Assembly: GCF_014529535.1 (NCBI RefSeq)
Contig: NW_023504022.1
Location: 7,733,398 to 7,797,397 of the forward strand
Source: Bradysia coprophila
Taxonomy: Eukaryota > Arthropoda > Insecta > Diptera > Sciaridae
Reading direction: 5' to 3'
Length of the DNA stretch: 64,000 nt
Made by a program: the position numbers and the translations under genes. Below the pieces are notes generated by a model. The model made no database searches. It saw only the letters and a list, made by a program, of their open reading frames with translations, and had not been told where the DNA came from. Position 1 is the stretch's first letter, and each line of letters starts with the position of its first letter. This document shows, in pieces, positions 43,516 to 57,900 of this stretch.

Positions 43516-44243
43516 ACGGACACAATGGCAACTGTCTGGGATTTAAAATTAATATAGCAACTTTGTACCTGACTAAAGAGCGAACGGAGGCCTCCTAATT
43601 TACCTATTTACCTTTGCTAAATGTATAGCTCATACCTAATCACGGCAGAGTAAAATAGACCAGGCAGACAGGAGCCGTTCATTTTTGAAAATTCAATTGG
43701 GTCCCTTGTCACCAGGGACTATTTTAAGGAAAACGTTTTCCCGATTTTCCTTATTTTCCTTCATTTTATCGATTTTCCCAATTTTCCTTATTTTTCCTTA
43801 TTTTCCTGAATTTTTCCGATTTTACCGATTTTACATTAATTCTAAATTACACTTCAAATTACACTATGGTTTGATGGTTGGACATTTGTGGACGATTTCG
43901 AGTCCTTTTTTCTATCCAATGAAGAAAATAACTTGTAATGAATGGCGAACTAGACCAGCATCCTCACACATTGCGACATTTCACAATATTTAAATACTAA
44001 TTTTTTATTTTTTTATTCTGATGACTTTACAATAATTCAGATTCAAACTTTAATACAACATCTCAAATCAAACATTTATCTCGAGGTTAACTAGTCCATC
44101 GCGTAGGCACTTATAATAAGTAAATATAATTCTATCTAATAGAATCACACAATGAGTACTGAGTAAAGGATTTTGTTCGTAAAGTAAGACCAAGACCCGG
44201 TGCTTGATCATACGCAAAAAGTAAACGTATGTCTGAGGTGCTT
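43516..44243. other. Low-complexity spacer before the satellite
   Basis: At 43725-43835 ATTTTCCTTATTTTCC and GATTTTCCCAATTTTCC phrases form a pyrimidine-rich degenerate repeat. The rest is AT-rich and has no gene. The open frame 43685-43993 is a translation of the pyrimidine run. Confidence 0.6.
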
Positions 44244-44866
44244 GAATTTCATCGTTTGAAAAATAATTAATTTAAACGGCGAATTTCATCGTTTGAAAAA
44301 TAATTAATTTAAACGTCGAATTTCATCGTTTGGAAAATAATTAATTTAAACGTCGAATTTCATCGTTTGGAAAATAATTAATTTAAACGTCGAATTTCAT
44401 CGTTTGAAAAATAATTAATTTAAACGTCGAATTTCATCGTTCGAAAAATAATTAATTCAAACGTCGAATTTCATCGTTTGAAAAATAATTAATTTAAACG
44501 TCGAATTTCATCGTTTGAAAAATAATTAATTTAAACGTCGAATTTCATCGTTTGGAAAATAATTAATTTAAACGTCGAATTTCATCGTTTGAAAAATAAT
44601 TAATTTAAACGGCAAATTTCATCGTTTGGAAAATAATTAATTTAAACGTCGAATTTCATCGTTTGGAAAATAATTAATTTAAACGTCGAATTTCATCGTT
44701 TGGAAAATAATTAATTTAAACGTCGAATTTCATCGTTTGAAAAATAATTAATTTAAACGTCGAATTTCATCGTTTGGAAAATAATTAATTTAAACGTCGA
44801 ATTTCATCGTTTGAAAAATAATTAATTTAAACGGCGAATTTCATCGTTTGGAAAATAATTAATTTA
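44244..44866. repeat. 37-bp satellite, first block
   Basis: About 17 head-to-tail units of a 37-bp satellite. Each unit contains CGTCGAATTTCATCG, then TTTG(G/A)AAAATAATTAA, then a TTTAAA joint. In this edge block units with CGGCG in place of CGTCG and with GAAAAA in place of GGAAAA are frequent. The block ends where a retroposon-like insertion interrupts the array. Confidence 0.98.
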
Positions 44867-45960
44867 TTATAGTAGAGACGGCATGGAGAACGGACGTGTT
44901 TTTACGTCGCTCTCTAAAATGCGTTTTCGTCTTGCATTGCGCTACAAAATTTTGATTTTGTGAATTTGTAATTCAATAATTGTAATTCAACAATATAATT
45001 AGTCCATTTAGATTTGTTTTCCTGTGCTTGTCTATTTTTTTGCTGTGATTTTATACAAGTATTCATGTATCATGTTCGTTTGCTTTTGTATAAAAGTGGT
45101 GCGTACAAAGAAGTTCATTGTTCTTTTGTTTGTGGTCATGCGGTTTTCATTTCGACTTTTGTTCTCTCGGGTTTATAACCTAGATTCACTGTGAGCTGTC
45201 TCACGACAATAAATAGTTCTAATCGAGCTATGAAATGAATTAAACGATGCCCCAGTCGGGCTTCGTCTCACGGCGAAATAGTTCTAATCGAGCTATAGCG
45301 ATTAATTACATCGTGCCCAAGTCGGGCTTTGTCTCACGACAAAAAATAGTTCTAGTCGAGCTATGCAACGAAACCCTAGTCGGGTTTTGTGTAACAAACG
45401 TCCCTAGTCGGTCTATGTAATAATAATAAAAAAAAAAAAAAAACGTAAGCCCTGGTCGGGCCCTGTCTCACGACAAAATTCACGGCTCTAGTCGAGCTAA
45501 GTAGAAATTGAACATATCAGGCCTTGTCGGGATTTGTTACACGACGAATTTCTAGTCGAGCTATGTAAAAGAGAACAAGTCGAGCTTTGTTAATGGCAAT
45601 TGGAGTTCCAGAAGGAATATTCGCTTGTAAGCGTTCCACGTAATCGTTTGTTTGTGTAATTACTACTACACACCCACTACAGGTGCCAATGCCGAGCATT
45701 TGTACATTTGTAGGTATAATTGCTTGGGTAACATCACCATTAACATACGGTAACATCAAAATAGTGCACTGAAGGGATATTCTTAACTACATACGTGTAG
45801 TATGGAAAGTTTCCGCTCTAAATACATATGCAGTGCACGTCGGCACCAACTTTTTATAAATTTATTTTTCCAAAAGGGTGAGCACAATGGGCCCACAGGC
45901 AGCCTAAGTGCAGTATGACTGAGTAACTAGTCATACGCCCTATTTAATAAATAAATAAAT
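44867..45960 (+). mobile_element. 1.1-kb retroposon-like insertion in the satellite
   Basis: The insert separates two blocks of the same satellite. Its right end, ATACGCCCTATT followed by TAATAAATAAATAAATAA, is a 3' tail of the kind left by non-LTR retrotransposons or SINEs. A TATAAAAG motif lies near 45089. An 80-codon minus-strand open frame (45517-45759, MLPYVNGDVTQAIIP start) resembles no family I can name. No reverse transcriptase is seen. It is therefore a truncated or non-autonomous element. Confidence 0.75.
45185..45600. repeat. Degenerate repeat inside the retroposon-like insertion
   Basis: Two phrases alternate: AGTTCTAATCGAGCTATG and CCCAGTCGGGCTTCGTCTCA, with variants such as CTAGTCGAGCTATGTAAA and CCCTGGTCGGGCCCTGTCTC. 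Each is often followed by ACGACAAAA. The motif core (C/A)GTCG(G/A)GC(T) recurs about a dozen times over 0.4 kb. Confidence 0.85.
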
Positions 45961-48900
45961 AAACGTCGAATTTCATCGTTTGAAAAATAATTAATTTAAA
46001 CGGCGAATTTCATCGTTTGGAAAATAATTAATTTAAACGTCGAATTTCATCGTTTCGAAAATAATTAATTTAAACGTCGAATTTCATCGTTTGGAAAATA
46101 ATTAATTTAAACGTCGAATTTCATCGTTTGGAAAATAATTAATTTAAACGTCGAATTTCATCGTTTGAAAAATAATTAATTTAAACGTCGAATTTCATCG
46201 TTTGGAAAATAATTAATTTAAACGTCGAATTTCATCGTTTGGAAAATAATTAATTTAAACGTCGAATTTCATCGTTTGAAAAATAATTAATTTAAACGTC
46301 GAATTCCATCGTTTGAAAAATAATTAATTTAAACGGCGAATTTCATCGTTTGGAAAATAATTAATTTAAACGGCGAATTTCATCGTTTGGAAAATAATTA
46401 ATTTAAACGTCGAATTTCATCGTTTGGAAAATAATTAATTTAAACGTCGAATTTCATCGTTTGGAAAATAATTAATTTAAACGTCGAATTTCATCGTTTG
46501 GAAAATAATTAATTTAAACGTCGAATTTCATCGTTTGGAAAATAATTAATTTAAACGTCGAATTTCATCGTTTGGAAAATAATTAATTTAAACGTCGAAT
46601 TTCATCGTTTGGAAAATAATTAATTTAAACGTCGAATTTCATCGTTTGAAAAATAATTAATTTAAACGTCGAATTTCATCGTTTGAAAAATAATTAATTT
46701 AAACGTCGAATTTCATCGTTTGGAAAATAATTAATTTAAACGTCGAATTTCATCGTTTGGAAAATAATTAATTTAAACGTCGAATTTCATCGTTTGGAAA
46801 ATAATTAATTTAAACGTCGAATTTCATCGTTTGAAAAATAATTAATTTAAACGTCGAATTTCATCGTTTGGAAAATAATTAATTTAAACGTCGAATTTCA
46901 TCGTTTGAAAAATAATTAATTTAAACGTCGAATTTCATCGTTTGGAAAATAATTAATTTAAACGTCGAATTTCATCGTTTGGAAAATAATTAATTTAAAC
47001 GTCGAATTTCATCGTTTGGAAAATAATTAATTTAAACGTCGAATTTCATCGTTTGAAAAATAATTAATTTAAACGTCGAATTTCATCGTTTGAAAAATAA
47101 TTAATTTAAACGTCGAATTTCATCGTTTGGAAAATAATTAATTTAAACGTCGAATTTCATCGTTTGGAAAATAATTAATTTAAACGTCGAATTTCATCGT
47201 TTGAAAAATAATTAATTTAAACGTCGAATTTCATCGTTTGAAAAATAATTAATTTAAACGTCGAATTTCATCGTTTGAAAAATAATTAATTTAAACGTCG
47301 AATTTCATCGTTTGGAAAATAATTAATTTAAACGTCGAATTTCATCGTTTGAAAAATAATTAATTTAAACGTCGAATTTCATCGTTTGAAAAATAATTAA
47401 TTTAAACGTCGAATTTCATCGTTTGAAAAATAATTAATTTAAACGTCGAATTTCATCGTTTGGAAAATAATTAATTTAAACGTCGAATTTCATCGTTTGG
47501 AAAATAATTAATTTAAACGTCGAATTTCATCGTTTGAAAAATAATTAATTTAAACGTCGAATTTCATCGTTTGAAAAATAATTAATTTAAACGTCGAATT
47601 TCATCGTTTGGAAAATAATTAATTTAAACGTCGAATTTCATCGTTTGGAAAATAATTAATTTAAACGTCGAATTTCATCGTTTGGAAAATAATTAATTTA
47701 AACGTCGAATTTCATCGTTTGAAAAATAATTAATTTAAACGTCGAATTTCATCGTTTGAAAAATAATTAATTTAAACGTCGAATTTCATCGTTTGAAAAA
47801 TAATTAATTTAAACGTCGAATTTCATCGTTTGGAAAATAATTAATTTAAACGTCGAATTTCATCGTTTGAAAAATAATTAATTTAAACGTCGAATTTCAT
47901 CGTTTGAAAAATAATTAATTTAAACGTCGAATTTCATCGTTTGAAAAATAAATAATTTAAACGTCGAATTTCATCGTTTGGAAAATAATTAATTTAAACG
48001 TCGAATTTCATCGTTTGGAAAATAATTAATTTAAACGTCGAATTTCATCGTTTGGAAAAATAATTAATTTAAACGTCGAATTTCATCGTTTGGAAAATAA
48101 TTAATTTAAACGTCGAATTTCATCGTTTGGAAAATAATTAATTTAAACGTCGAATTTCATCGTTTGGAAAATAATTAATTTAAACGTCGAATTTCATCGT
48201 TTGGAAAATAATTAATTTAAACGTCGAATTTCATCGTTTGGAAAATAATTAATTTAAACGTCGAATTTCATCGTTTGGAAAAATAATTAATTTAAACGTC
48301 GAATTTCATCGTTTGAAAAATAATTAATTTAAACGTCGAATTTCATCGTTTGGAAAAATAATTAATTTAAACGTCGAATTTCATCGTTTGAAAAATAATT
48401 AATTTAAACGTCGAATTTCATCGTTTGGAAAAATAATTAATTTAAACGTCGAATTTCATCGTTTGGAAAATAATTAATTTAAACGTCGAATTTCATCGTT
48501 TGGAAAATAATTAATTTAAACGTCGAATTTCATCGTTTGAAAATAATTAATTTAAACGTCGAATTTCATCGTTTGAAAAATAATTAATTTAAACGTCGAA
48601 TTTCATCGTTTGGAAAATAATTAATTTAAACGTCGAATTTCATCGTTTGGAAAATAATTAATTTAAACGTCGAATTTCATCGTTTGGAAAATAATTAATT
48701 TAAACGTCGAATTTCATCGTTTGGAAAAATAATTAATTTAAACGTCGAATTTCATCGTTTGGAAAATAATTAATTTAAACGTCGAATTTCATCGTTTGGA
48801 AAATAATTAATTTAAACGTCGAATTTCATCGTTTGGAAAATAATTAATTTAAACGTCGAATTTCATCGTTTGGAAAATAATTAATTTAAACGTCGAATTT

Positions 48901-51900
48901 CATCGTTTGGAAAATAATTAATTTAAACGTCGAATTTCATCGTTTGGAAAATAATTAATTTAAACGTCGAATTTCATCGTTTGAAAAATAATTAATTTAA
49001 ACGTCGAATTTCATCGTTTGAAAATAATTAATTTAAACGTCGAATTTCATCGTTTGGAAAAATAATTAATTTAAACGTCGAATTTCATCGTTTGGAAAAT
49101 AATTAATTTAAACGTCGAATTTCATCGTTTGGAAAATAATTAATTTAAACGTCGAATTTCATCGTTTGGAAAATAATTAATTTAAACGTCGAATTTCATC
49201 GTTTGGAAAATAATTAATTTAAACGTCGAATTTCATCGTTTGGAAAAATAATTAATTTAAACGTCGAATTTCATCGTTTGAAAAATAATTAATTTAAACG
49301 TCGAATTTCATCGTTTGGAAAATAATTAATTTAAACGGTCGAATTTCATCGTTTGGAAAATAATTAATTTAAACGTCGAATTTCATCGTTTGGAAAATAA
49401 TTAATTTAAACGTCGAATTTCATCGTTTGGAAAATAATTAATTTAAACGTCGAATTTCATCGTTTGGAAAAATAATTAATTTAAACGTCGAATTTCATCG
49501 TTTGGAAAATAATTAATTTAAACGTCGAATTTCATCGTTTGGAAAATAATTAATTTAAACGTCGAATTTCATCGTTTGGAAAAATAATTAATTTAAACGT
49601 CGAATTTCATCGTTTGGAAAAATAATTAATTTAAACGTCGAATTTCATCGTTTGGAAAATAATTAATTTAAACGTCGAATTTCATCGTTTGAAAAATAAT
49701 TAATTTAAACGTCGAATTTCATCGTTTGGAAAATAATTAATTTAAACGTCGAATTTCATCGTTTGGAAAATAATTAATTTAAACGTCGAATTTCATCGTT
49801 TGGAAAATAATTAATTTAAACGTCGAATTTCATCGTTTGGAAAATAATTAATTTAAACGTCGAATTTCATCGTTTGAAAAATAATTAATTTAAACGTCGA
49901 ATTTCATCGTTTGGAAAATAATTAATTTAAACGTCGAATTTCATCGTTTGGAAAATAATTAATTTAAACGTCGAATTTCATCGTTTGGAAAATAATTAAT
50001 TTAACGTCGAATTTCATCGTTTGGAAAATAATTAATTAAACGTCGAATTTCATCGTTTGGAAAATAATTAATTTAAACGTCGAATTCATCGTTTGGAAAA
50101 TAATTAATTTAAACGTCGAATTTCATCGTTTGAAAAATAATTAATTTAAACGTCGAATTTCATCGTTTTGGAAAATAATTAATTTAAACGTCGAATTTCA
50201 TCGTTTGGAAAATAATTAATTTAAACGTCGAATTTCATCGTTTGGAAAATAATTAATTTAAACGTCGAATTTCATCGTTTGGAAAAATAATTAATTTAAA
50301 CGTCGAATTTCATCGTTTGAAAAATAATTAATTTAAACGTCGAATTTCATCGTTTGGAAAATAATTAATTTAAACGTCGAATTTCATCGTTTGGAAAATA
50401 ATTAATTTAAACGTCGAATTTCATCGTTTGGAAAATAATTAATTTAAACGTCGAATTTCCATCGTTTGGAAAATAATTAATTTAAACGTCGAATTTCATC
50501 GTTTGGAAAATAATTAATTTAAACGTCGAATTTCATCGTTTGGAAAATAATTAATTTAAACGTCGAATTTCATCGTTTGGAAAATAATTAATTTAAAACG
50601 TCGAATTTCATCGTTTGAAAAATAATTAATTTAAACGTCGAATTTCATCGTTTGGAAAATAATTAATTTAAACGTCGAATTTCATCGTTTGGAAAATAAT
50701 TAATTTAAACGTCGAATTTCATCGTTTGAAAATAATTAATTTAAACGTCGAATTTCATCGTTTGGAAAATAATTAATTTAAACGTCGAATTTCATCGTTT
50801 GGAAAATAATTAATTTAAACGTCGAATTTCATCGTTTGGAAAATAATTAATTTAAACGTCGAATTTCATCGTTTGGAAAATAATTAATTTAAACGTCGAA
50901 TTTCATCGTTTGAAAATAATTAATTTAAACGTCGAATTTCATCGTTTGGAAAATAATTAATTTAAACGTCGAATTTCATCGTTTGGAAAATAATTAATTT
51001 AAACGTCGAATTTCATCGTTTGGAAAATAATTAATTTAAACGTCGAATTTCATCGTTTGAAAAATAATTAATTTAAACGTCGAATTTCATCGTTTGGAAA
51101 ATAATTAATTTAAACGTCGAATTTCATCGTTTGGAAAATAATTAATTTAAACGTCGAATTTCATCGTTTGGAAAATAATTAATTTAAACGTCGAATTTCA
51201 TCGTTTGGAAAATAATTAATTTAAACGTCGAATTTCATCGTTTGGAAAATAATTAATTTAAACGTCGAATTTCATCGTTTGGAAAATAATTAATTTAAAC
51301 GTCGAATTTCATCGTTTGAAAAATAATTAATTTAAACGTCGAATTTCATCGTTTGGAAAATAATTAATTTAAACGTCGAATTTCATCGTTTGGAAAATAA
51401 TTAATTTAAACGTCGAATTTCATCGTTTGGAAAATAATTAATTTAAACGTCGAATTTCATCGTTTGGAAAATAATTAATTTAAACGTCGAATTTCATCGT
51501 TTGGAAAATAATTAATTTAAACGTCGAATTTCATCGTTTGGAAAATAATTAATTTAAACGTCGAATTTCATCGTTTGAAAAATAATTAATTTAAACGTCG
51601 AATTTCATCGTTTGGAAAATAATTAATTTAAACGTCGAATTTCATCGTTTGGAAAATAATTAATTTAAACGTCGAATTTCATCGTTTGAAAAATAATTAA
51701 TTTAAACGTCGAATTTCATCGTTTGGAAATAATTAATTTAAACGTCGATTTCATCGTTTGAAAAAATAATTAATTTAAACGTCGAATTTCATCGTTTGGA
51801 AAAATAATTTAACGTCGAATTTCATCGTTTGGAAAATAATTAATTTAAACGTCGAATTTCATGTTTGAATTAATTACGTCGAATTTCATCGTTTGGAAAA

Positions 51901-54900
51901 TAATTAATTTAAACGTCGAATTTCATCGTTTGAAAATAATTAATTTAAACGTCGAATTTCATCGTTTGGAAAAATAATTTAAACTCGAATTCATCGTTGA
52001 AATAATTAATTTAAACGTCGAATTTCATCGTTTGGAAAATAATTAATTTAAACGTCGAATTTCATCGTTTGGAAAAATAATTAATTTAAAACGTCGAATT
52101 TCATCGTTTGGAAAATAATTAATTTAAACGTCGAATTTCATCGTTTGGAAAAATAATTAATTTAAACGTCGAATTTCATCGTTTGGAAAATAATTAATTT
52201 AAACGTCGAATTTCATCGTTTGGAAAATAATTAATTTAAACGTCGAATTTCATCGTTTGGAAAATAATTAATTTAAACGTCGAATTTCATCGTTTGAAAA
52301 ATAATTTAATTTAAACGTCGAATTTCATCGTTTGGAAAATAATTAATTTAAACGTCGAATTTCATCGTTTGAAAATAATTAATTTAAACGTCGAATTTCA
52401 TCGTTTGGAAAATAATTAATTTAAACGTCGAATTTCATCGTTTGGAAAATAATTAATTTAAACGTCGAATTTCATCGTTTGGAAAAATAATTAATTTAAA
52501 CGTCGAATTTCATCGTTTGGAAAAATAATTAATTTAAACGTCGAATTTCATCGTTTGGAAAATAATTAATTTAAACGTCGAATTTCAATCGTTTGGAAAA
52601 ATAATTAATTTAAACGTCGAATTTCATCGTTTGGAAAATAATTAATTTAAACGTCGAATTTCATCGTTTGGAAAATAATTAATTTAAACGTCGAATTTCA
52701 TCGTTTTGGAAAAATAATTAATTTAAACGTCGAATTTCATCGTTTGGAAAATAATTAATTTAAACGTCGAATTTCATCGTTTGGAAAATAATTAATTTAA
52801 ACGTCGAATTTCATCGTTTGGAAAATAATTAAAATTTAAACGTCGAATTTCATCGTTTGGAAATAATTAATTTAAACGTCGAATTTCATCGTTTGGAAAA
52901 ATAATTAATTTAAACGTCGAATTTCATCGTTTGGAAAATAATTAATTTAAACGTCGAATTTCATCGTTTGGAAAATAATTAATTTAAACGTCGAATTTCA
53001 TCGTTTGGAAAATAATTAATTTAAACGTCGAATTTCATCGTTTGGAAAAATAATTAATTTAAACGTCGAATTTCATCGTTTGAAAATAATTAATTTAAAC
53101 GTCGAATTTCATCGTTTGGAAAATAATTAATTTAAACGTCGAATTTCATCGTTTGGAAAATAATTAATTTAAACGTCGAATTTCATCGTTTGGAAAATAA
53201 TTAATTTAAACGTCGAATTTCATCGTTTGGAAAATAATTAATTAAACGTCGAATTTCATCGTTGGAAAATAATTAATTTAAACGTCGAATTTCATCGTTT
53301 GGAAAATAATTAATTTAAACGTCGAATTTCATCGTTTGAAAATAATTAATTTAAACGTCGAATTTCATCGTTTGGAAAATAATTAATTTAAACGTCGAAT
53401 TTCATCGTTTGAAAATAATTAATTTAAACGTCGAATTTCATCGTTTGGAAAATAATTAATTTAAACGTCGAATTTCATCGTTTGGAAAATATTAATGTAA
53501 TTTAAACGTCGAATTTCATCGTTTGGAAAATAATTAATTTAAACGTCGAATTTCATCGTTTGGAAAAATAATTAATTTAAACGTCGAATTTCATCGTTTG
53601 GAAAATAATTAATTTAAACGTCGAATTTCATCGTTTGGAAAAATAATTAATTTAAACGTCGAATTTCATCGTTTGGAAAAATAATTAATTTAAACGTCGA
53701 ATTTCATCGTTTGGAAAATAATAATTAAACGTCGAATTTCATCGTTTGGAAAATATTAATTTAAACGTCGAATTTCATCGTTTGGAAAATAATTAATTTA
53801 AACGTCGAATTTCATCGTTTGAAAATAATTAATTTAAACGTCGAATTTCATTGTTTGGAAAATAATTAATTTAAACGTCGAATTTCATCGTTTGGAAAAT
53901 AATTAATTTAAACGTCGAATTTCATCGTTTGGAAAATAATTAATTTAAACGTCGAATTTCATCGTTTGAAAATAATTAATTTAAACGTCGAATTTCATCG
54001 TTTGGAAAATAATTAATTTAAACGTCGAATTTCATCGTTTGGAAAATAATTAATTTAAACGTCGAATTTCATCGTTTGAAAAATAATTAATTTAAACGTC
54101 GGAATTTTCATTTCGTTTGGAAAATAATTAATTTAAACGTCGAATTTCATCGTTTGGAAAAATAATTAATTTAAACGTCGAATTTCATCGTTTGGAAAAT
54201 AATTAATTTAAACGTCGAATTTCATCGTTTGGAAAATAATTAATTTAAACGTCGAATTTCATCGTTTGGAAAATAATTAATTTAAACGTCGAATTTCATC
54301 GTTTGGAAAATAATTAATTTAAACGTCGAATTTCATCGTTTGGAAAAATAATTAATTTAAACGTCGAATTTCATCGTTTGGAAAATAATTAATTTAAACG
54401 TCGAATTTCATCGTTTGGAAAATAATTAATTTAAACGTCGAATTTCATCGTTTGGAAAATAATTAATTTAAACGTCGAATTTCATCGTTTGGAAAATAAT
54501 TAATTTAAACGTCGAATTTCATCGTTTGAAAAATAATTAATTTAAACGTCGAATTTCATCGTTTGGAAAATAATTAATTTAAACGTCGAATTTCATCGTT
54601 TGGAAAATAATTAATTTAAACGTCGAATTTCATCGTTTTGGAAATAATTAATTTAAACGTCGAATTTCATCGGTTTGGAAAATAATTAATTTAAACGTCG
54701 AATTTCATCGTTTGGAAAATAATTAATTTAAACGTCGAATTTCATCGTTTGAAAAATAATTAATTTAAACGTCGAATTTCATCGTTTGGAAAATAATTAA
54801 TTTAAACGTCGAATTTCATCGTTTTATTTTTCGATTTCATCGTTTGGAAAATAATTAATTTAAACGTCGAATTTCATCGTTTGGAAAATAATTAATTTAA

Positions 54901-57900
54901 ACGTCGAATTTCATTCGTTTGGAAAATAATTAATTTAAACGTCGAATTTCATCGTTTGGAAAATAATTAATTTAAACGTCGAATTTCATCGTTTGGAAAA
55001 ATAATTAATTTAAACGTCGAATTTCATCGTTTGGAAAATAATTAATTTAAACGTCGAATTTCATCGTTTGGAAAATAATTAATTTAAACGTCGAATTTCA
55101 TCGTTTGGAAAATAATTAATTTAAACGTCGAATTTCATCGTTTGGAAAATAATTAATTTAAACGTCGAATTTCATCGTTTGGAAAATAATTAATTTAAAC
55201 GTCGAATTTCATCGTTTGGAAAATAATTAATTTAAACGTCGAATTTCATCGTTTGAAAATAATTAATTTACACGTCGAATTTCATCGTTTGGAAAATAAT
55301 TAATTTAAACGTCGAATTTCATCGTTTGGAAAATAATTAATTTAAACGTCGAATTTCATCGTTTGAAAATAATTAATTTAAACGTCGAATTTCATCGTTT
55401 GGAAAATAATTAATTTAAACGTGAATTCATCGTTGGAAAATAATTAATTTAAACGTCGAATTTCATCGTTTGAAAATAATTAATTTAAACGTCGAATTTC
55501 ATCGTTTGGAAAATAATTAATTTAAACGTCGAATTTCATCGTTTGGAAAATAATTAATTTAAACGTCGAATTTCATCGTTTGGAAAATAATTAATTTAAA
55601 CGTCGAATTTCATCGTTTGGAAAATAATTAATTTAAACGTCGAATTTCATCGTTTGGAAAATAATTAATTTAAACGTCGAATTTCATCGTTTGGAAAATA
55701 ATTAATTTAAACGTCGAATTTCATCGTTTGGAAAATAATTAATTTAAACGTCGAATTTCATCGTTTGGAAAATAATTAATTTAAACGTCGAATTTCATCG
55801 TTTGGAAAATAATTAATTTAAACGTCGAATTTCATCGTTTGGAAATAATTAATTTAAACGTCGAATTTCATCGTTTGGAAAAATAATTAATTTAAACGTC
55901 GAATTTCATCGTTTGGAAAATAATTAATTTAAACGTCGAATTTCATCGTTTGGAAAATAATTAATTTAAACGTCGAATTTCATCGTTTGGAAAAATAATT
56001 AATTTAAACGTCGAATTTCATCGTTTGGAAAAATAATTAATTTAAACGTCGAATTCATCGTTTGGAAAAATAATTAATTTAAACGTCGAATTTCATCGTT
56101 TGGAAAATAATTAATTTAAACGTCGAATTTCATCGTTTGGAAAATAATTAATTTAAACGTCGAATTTCATCGTTTGAAAAATAATTAATTTAAACGTCGA
56201 ATTTCATCGTTTGGAAAATAATTAATTTAAAACGTCGAATTTCATCGTTTGAAAAATAATTAATTTAAACGTCGAATTCATCGTTTGGAAAAATAATTAA
56301 TTTAAACGTCGAATTTCATCGTTTGAAAATAATTAATTTAAAACGTCGAATTTCATCGTTTGGAAAATAATTAATTTAAACGTCGAATTTCATCGTTTGG
56401 AAAATAATTAATTTAAACGTCGAATTTCATCGTTTGAAAAATAATTAATTTAAACGTCGAATTTCATCGTTTGGAAAAATAATTAATTTAAACGTCGAAT
56501 TTCATCGTTTGGAAAATAATTAATTTAAACGTCGAATTTCATCGTTTGGAAAATAATTAATTTAAACGTCGAATTTCATCGTTTGGAAAATAATTAATTT
56601 AAACGTCGAATTTCATCGTTTGAAAATAATTAATTTAAACGTCCGAATTTCATCGTTTGGAAAATAATTAATTTAAACGGTCGGATATTTCGTCGACATC
56701 GTTTGGAAAATAATTAATTTAAACGTCGAATTTCATCGTTTGGAAAATAATTAATTTAAACCGTTCGGAATATTTCACTCGTTTCTTTGAAAAATAATTA
56801 ATTTAAACGTCGAATTTCATCGTTTGGAAAATAATTAATTTAAACGTCGAATTTCATCGTTTGGAAATAATTAATTTAAACGTCGAATTTCATCGTTTGG
56901 AAAATAATTAATTTAAACGTCGAATTTCATCGTTTGGAAATAATTAATTTAAACGTCGAATTTCATCGGTTTGGAAATAATTAATTTAAACGTCGAATTT
57001 CATCGTTTGGAAAAATAATTAATTTAAACGTCGAATTTCATCGTTTGGAAAATAATTAATTTAAACGTCGAATTTCATCGTTTGGAAAATAATTAATTTA
57101 AACGTCGAATTCATCGTTTGGAAAAATAATTAATTTAAACGTCGAATTTCATCGTTTGGAAAATAATTAATTTAAAACGTCGAATTTCATCGTATTGGAA
57201 AATAATTAATTTATTCATCAAACGTCGAATTCATCGTTTGGAAAATAATTAATTTAAACGTCGAATTTCATCGTTTGAAAAATAATTAATTTAAACGTCG
57301 AATTTCATCGTTTGGAAAATAATTAATTTAAACGTCGAATTTCATCGTTTGGAAAATAATTAATTTAAAACGTCGAATTTCATCGTTTGGAAAATAATTA
57401 ATTTAAACGTCGAATTTCATCGTTTGGAAAATAATTAATTTAAACGTCGAATTTCATCGTTTGGAAAATAATTAATTTAAACGTCGAATTTCATCGTTTG
57501 AAAAATAATTAATTTAAACGTCGAATTTCATCGTTTGGAAAATAATTAATTTAAACGTCGAATTTCATCGTTTGGAAAAATAATTAATTTAAAACGTCGA
57601 ATTTCATCGTTTGGAAAAATAATTATCATTTATAAACGTCGAATTTCATCGGTTTGGAAAAATAATTAATTTAAACGTCGAATTTCATCGTTTGGAAAAT
57701 AATTAATTTAAACGTCGAATTTCATCGTTGGAAAATAATTAATTTAAACGTCGAATTTCATCGTTTGGAAAAATAATTAATTTAAACGTCGAATTTCATC
57801 GTTTGGAAAATAATTAATTTAAAACGTCGAATTTCATCGTTTTGGAAAAATTAATTTAAACGTCGAATTTCATCGTTTTGGAAAATAATTAATTTAAACG

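Noticed and set aside
45517..45759. 80-codon minus-strand open frame in the retroposon-like insertion
   Set aside because: It partly translates the degenerate GTCGAGC repeat and matches no known family; too weak to call.
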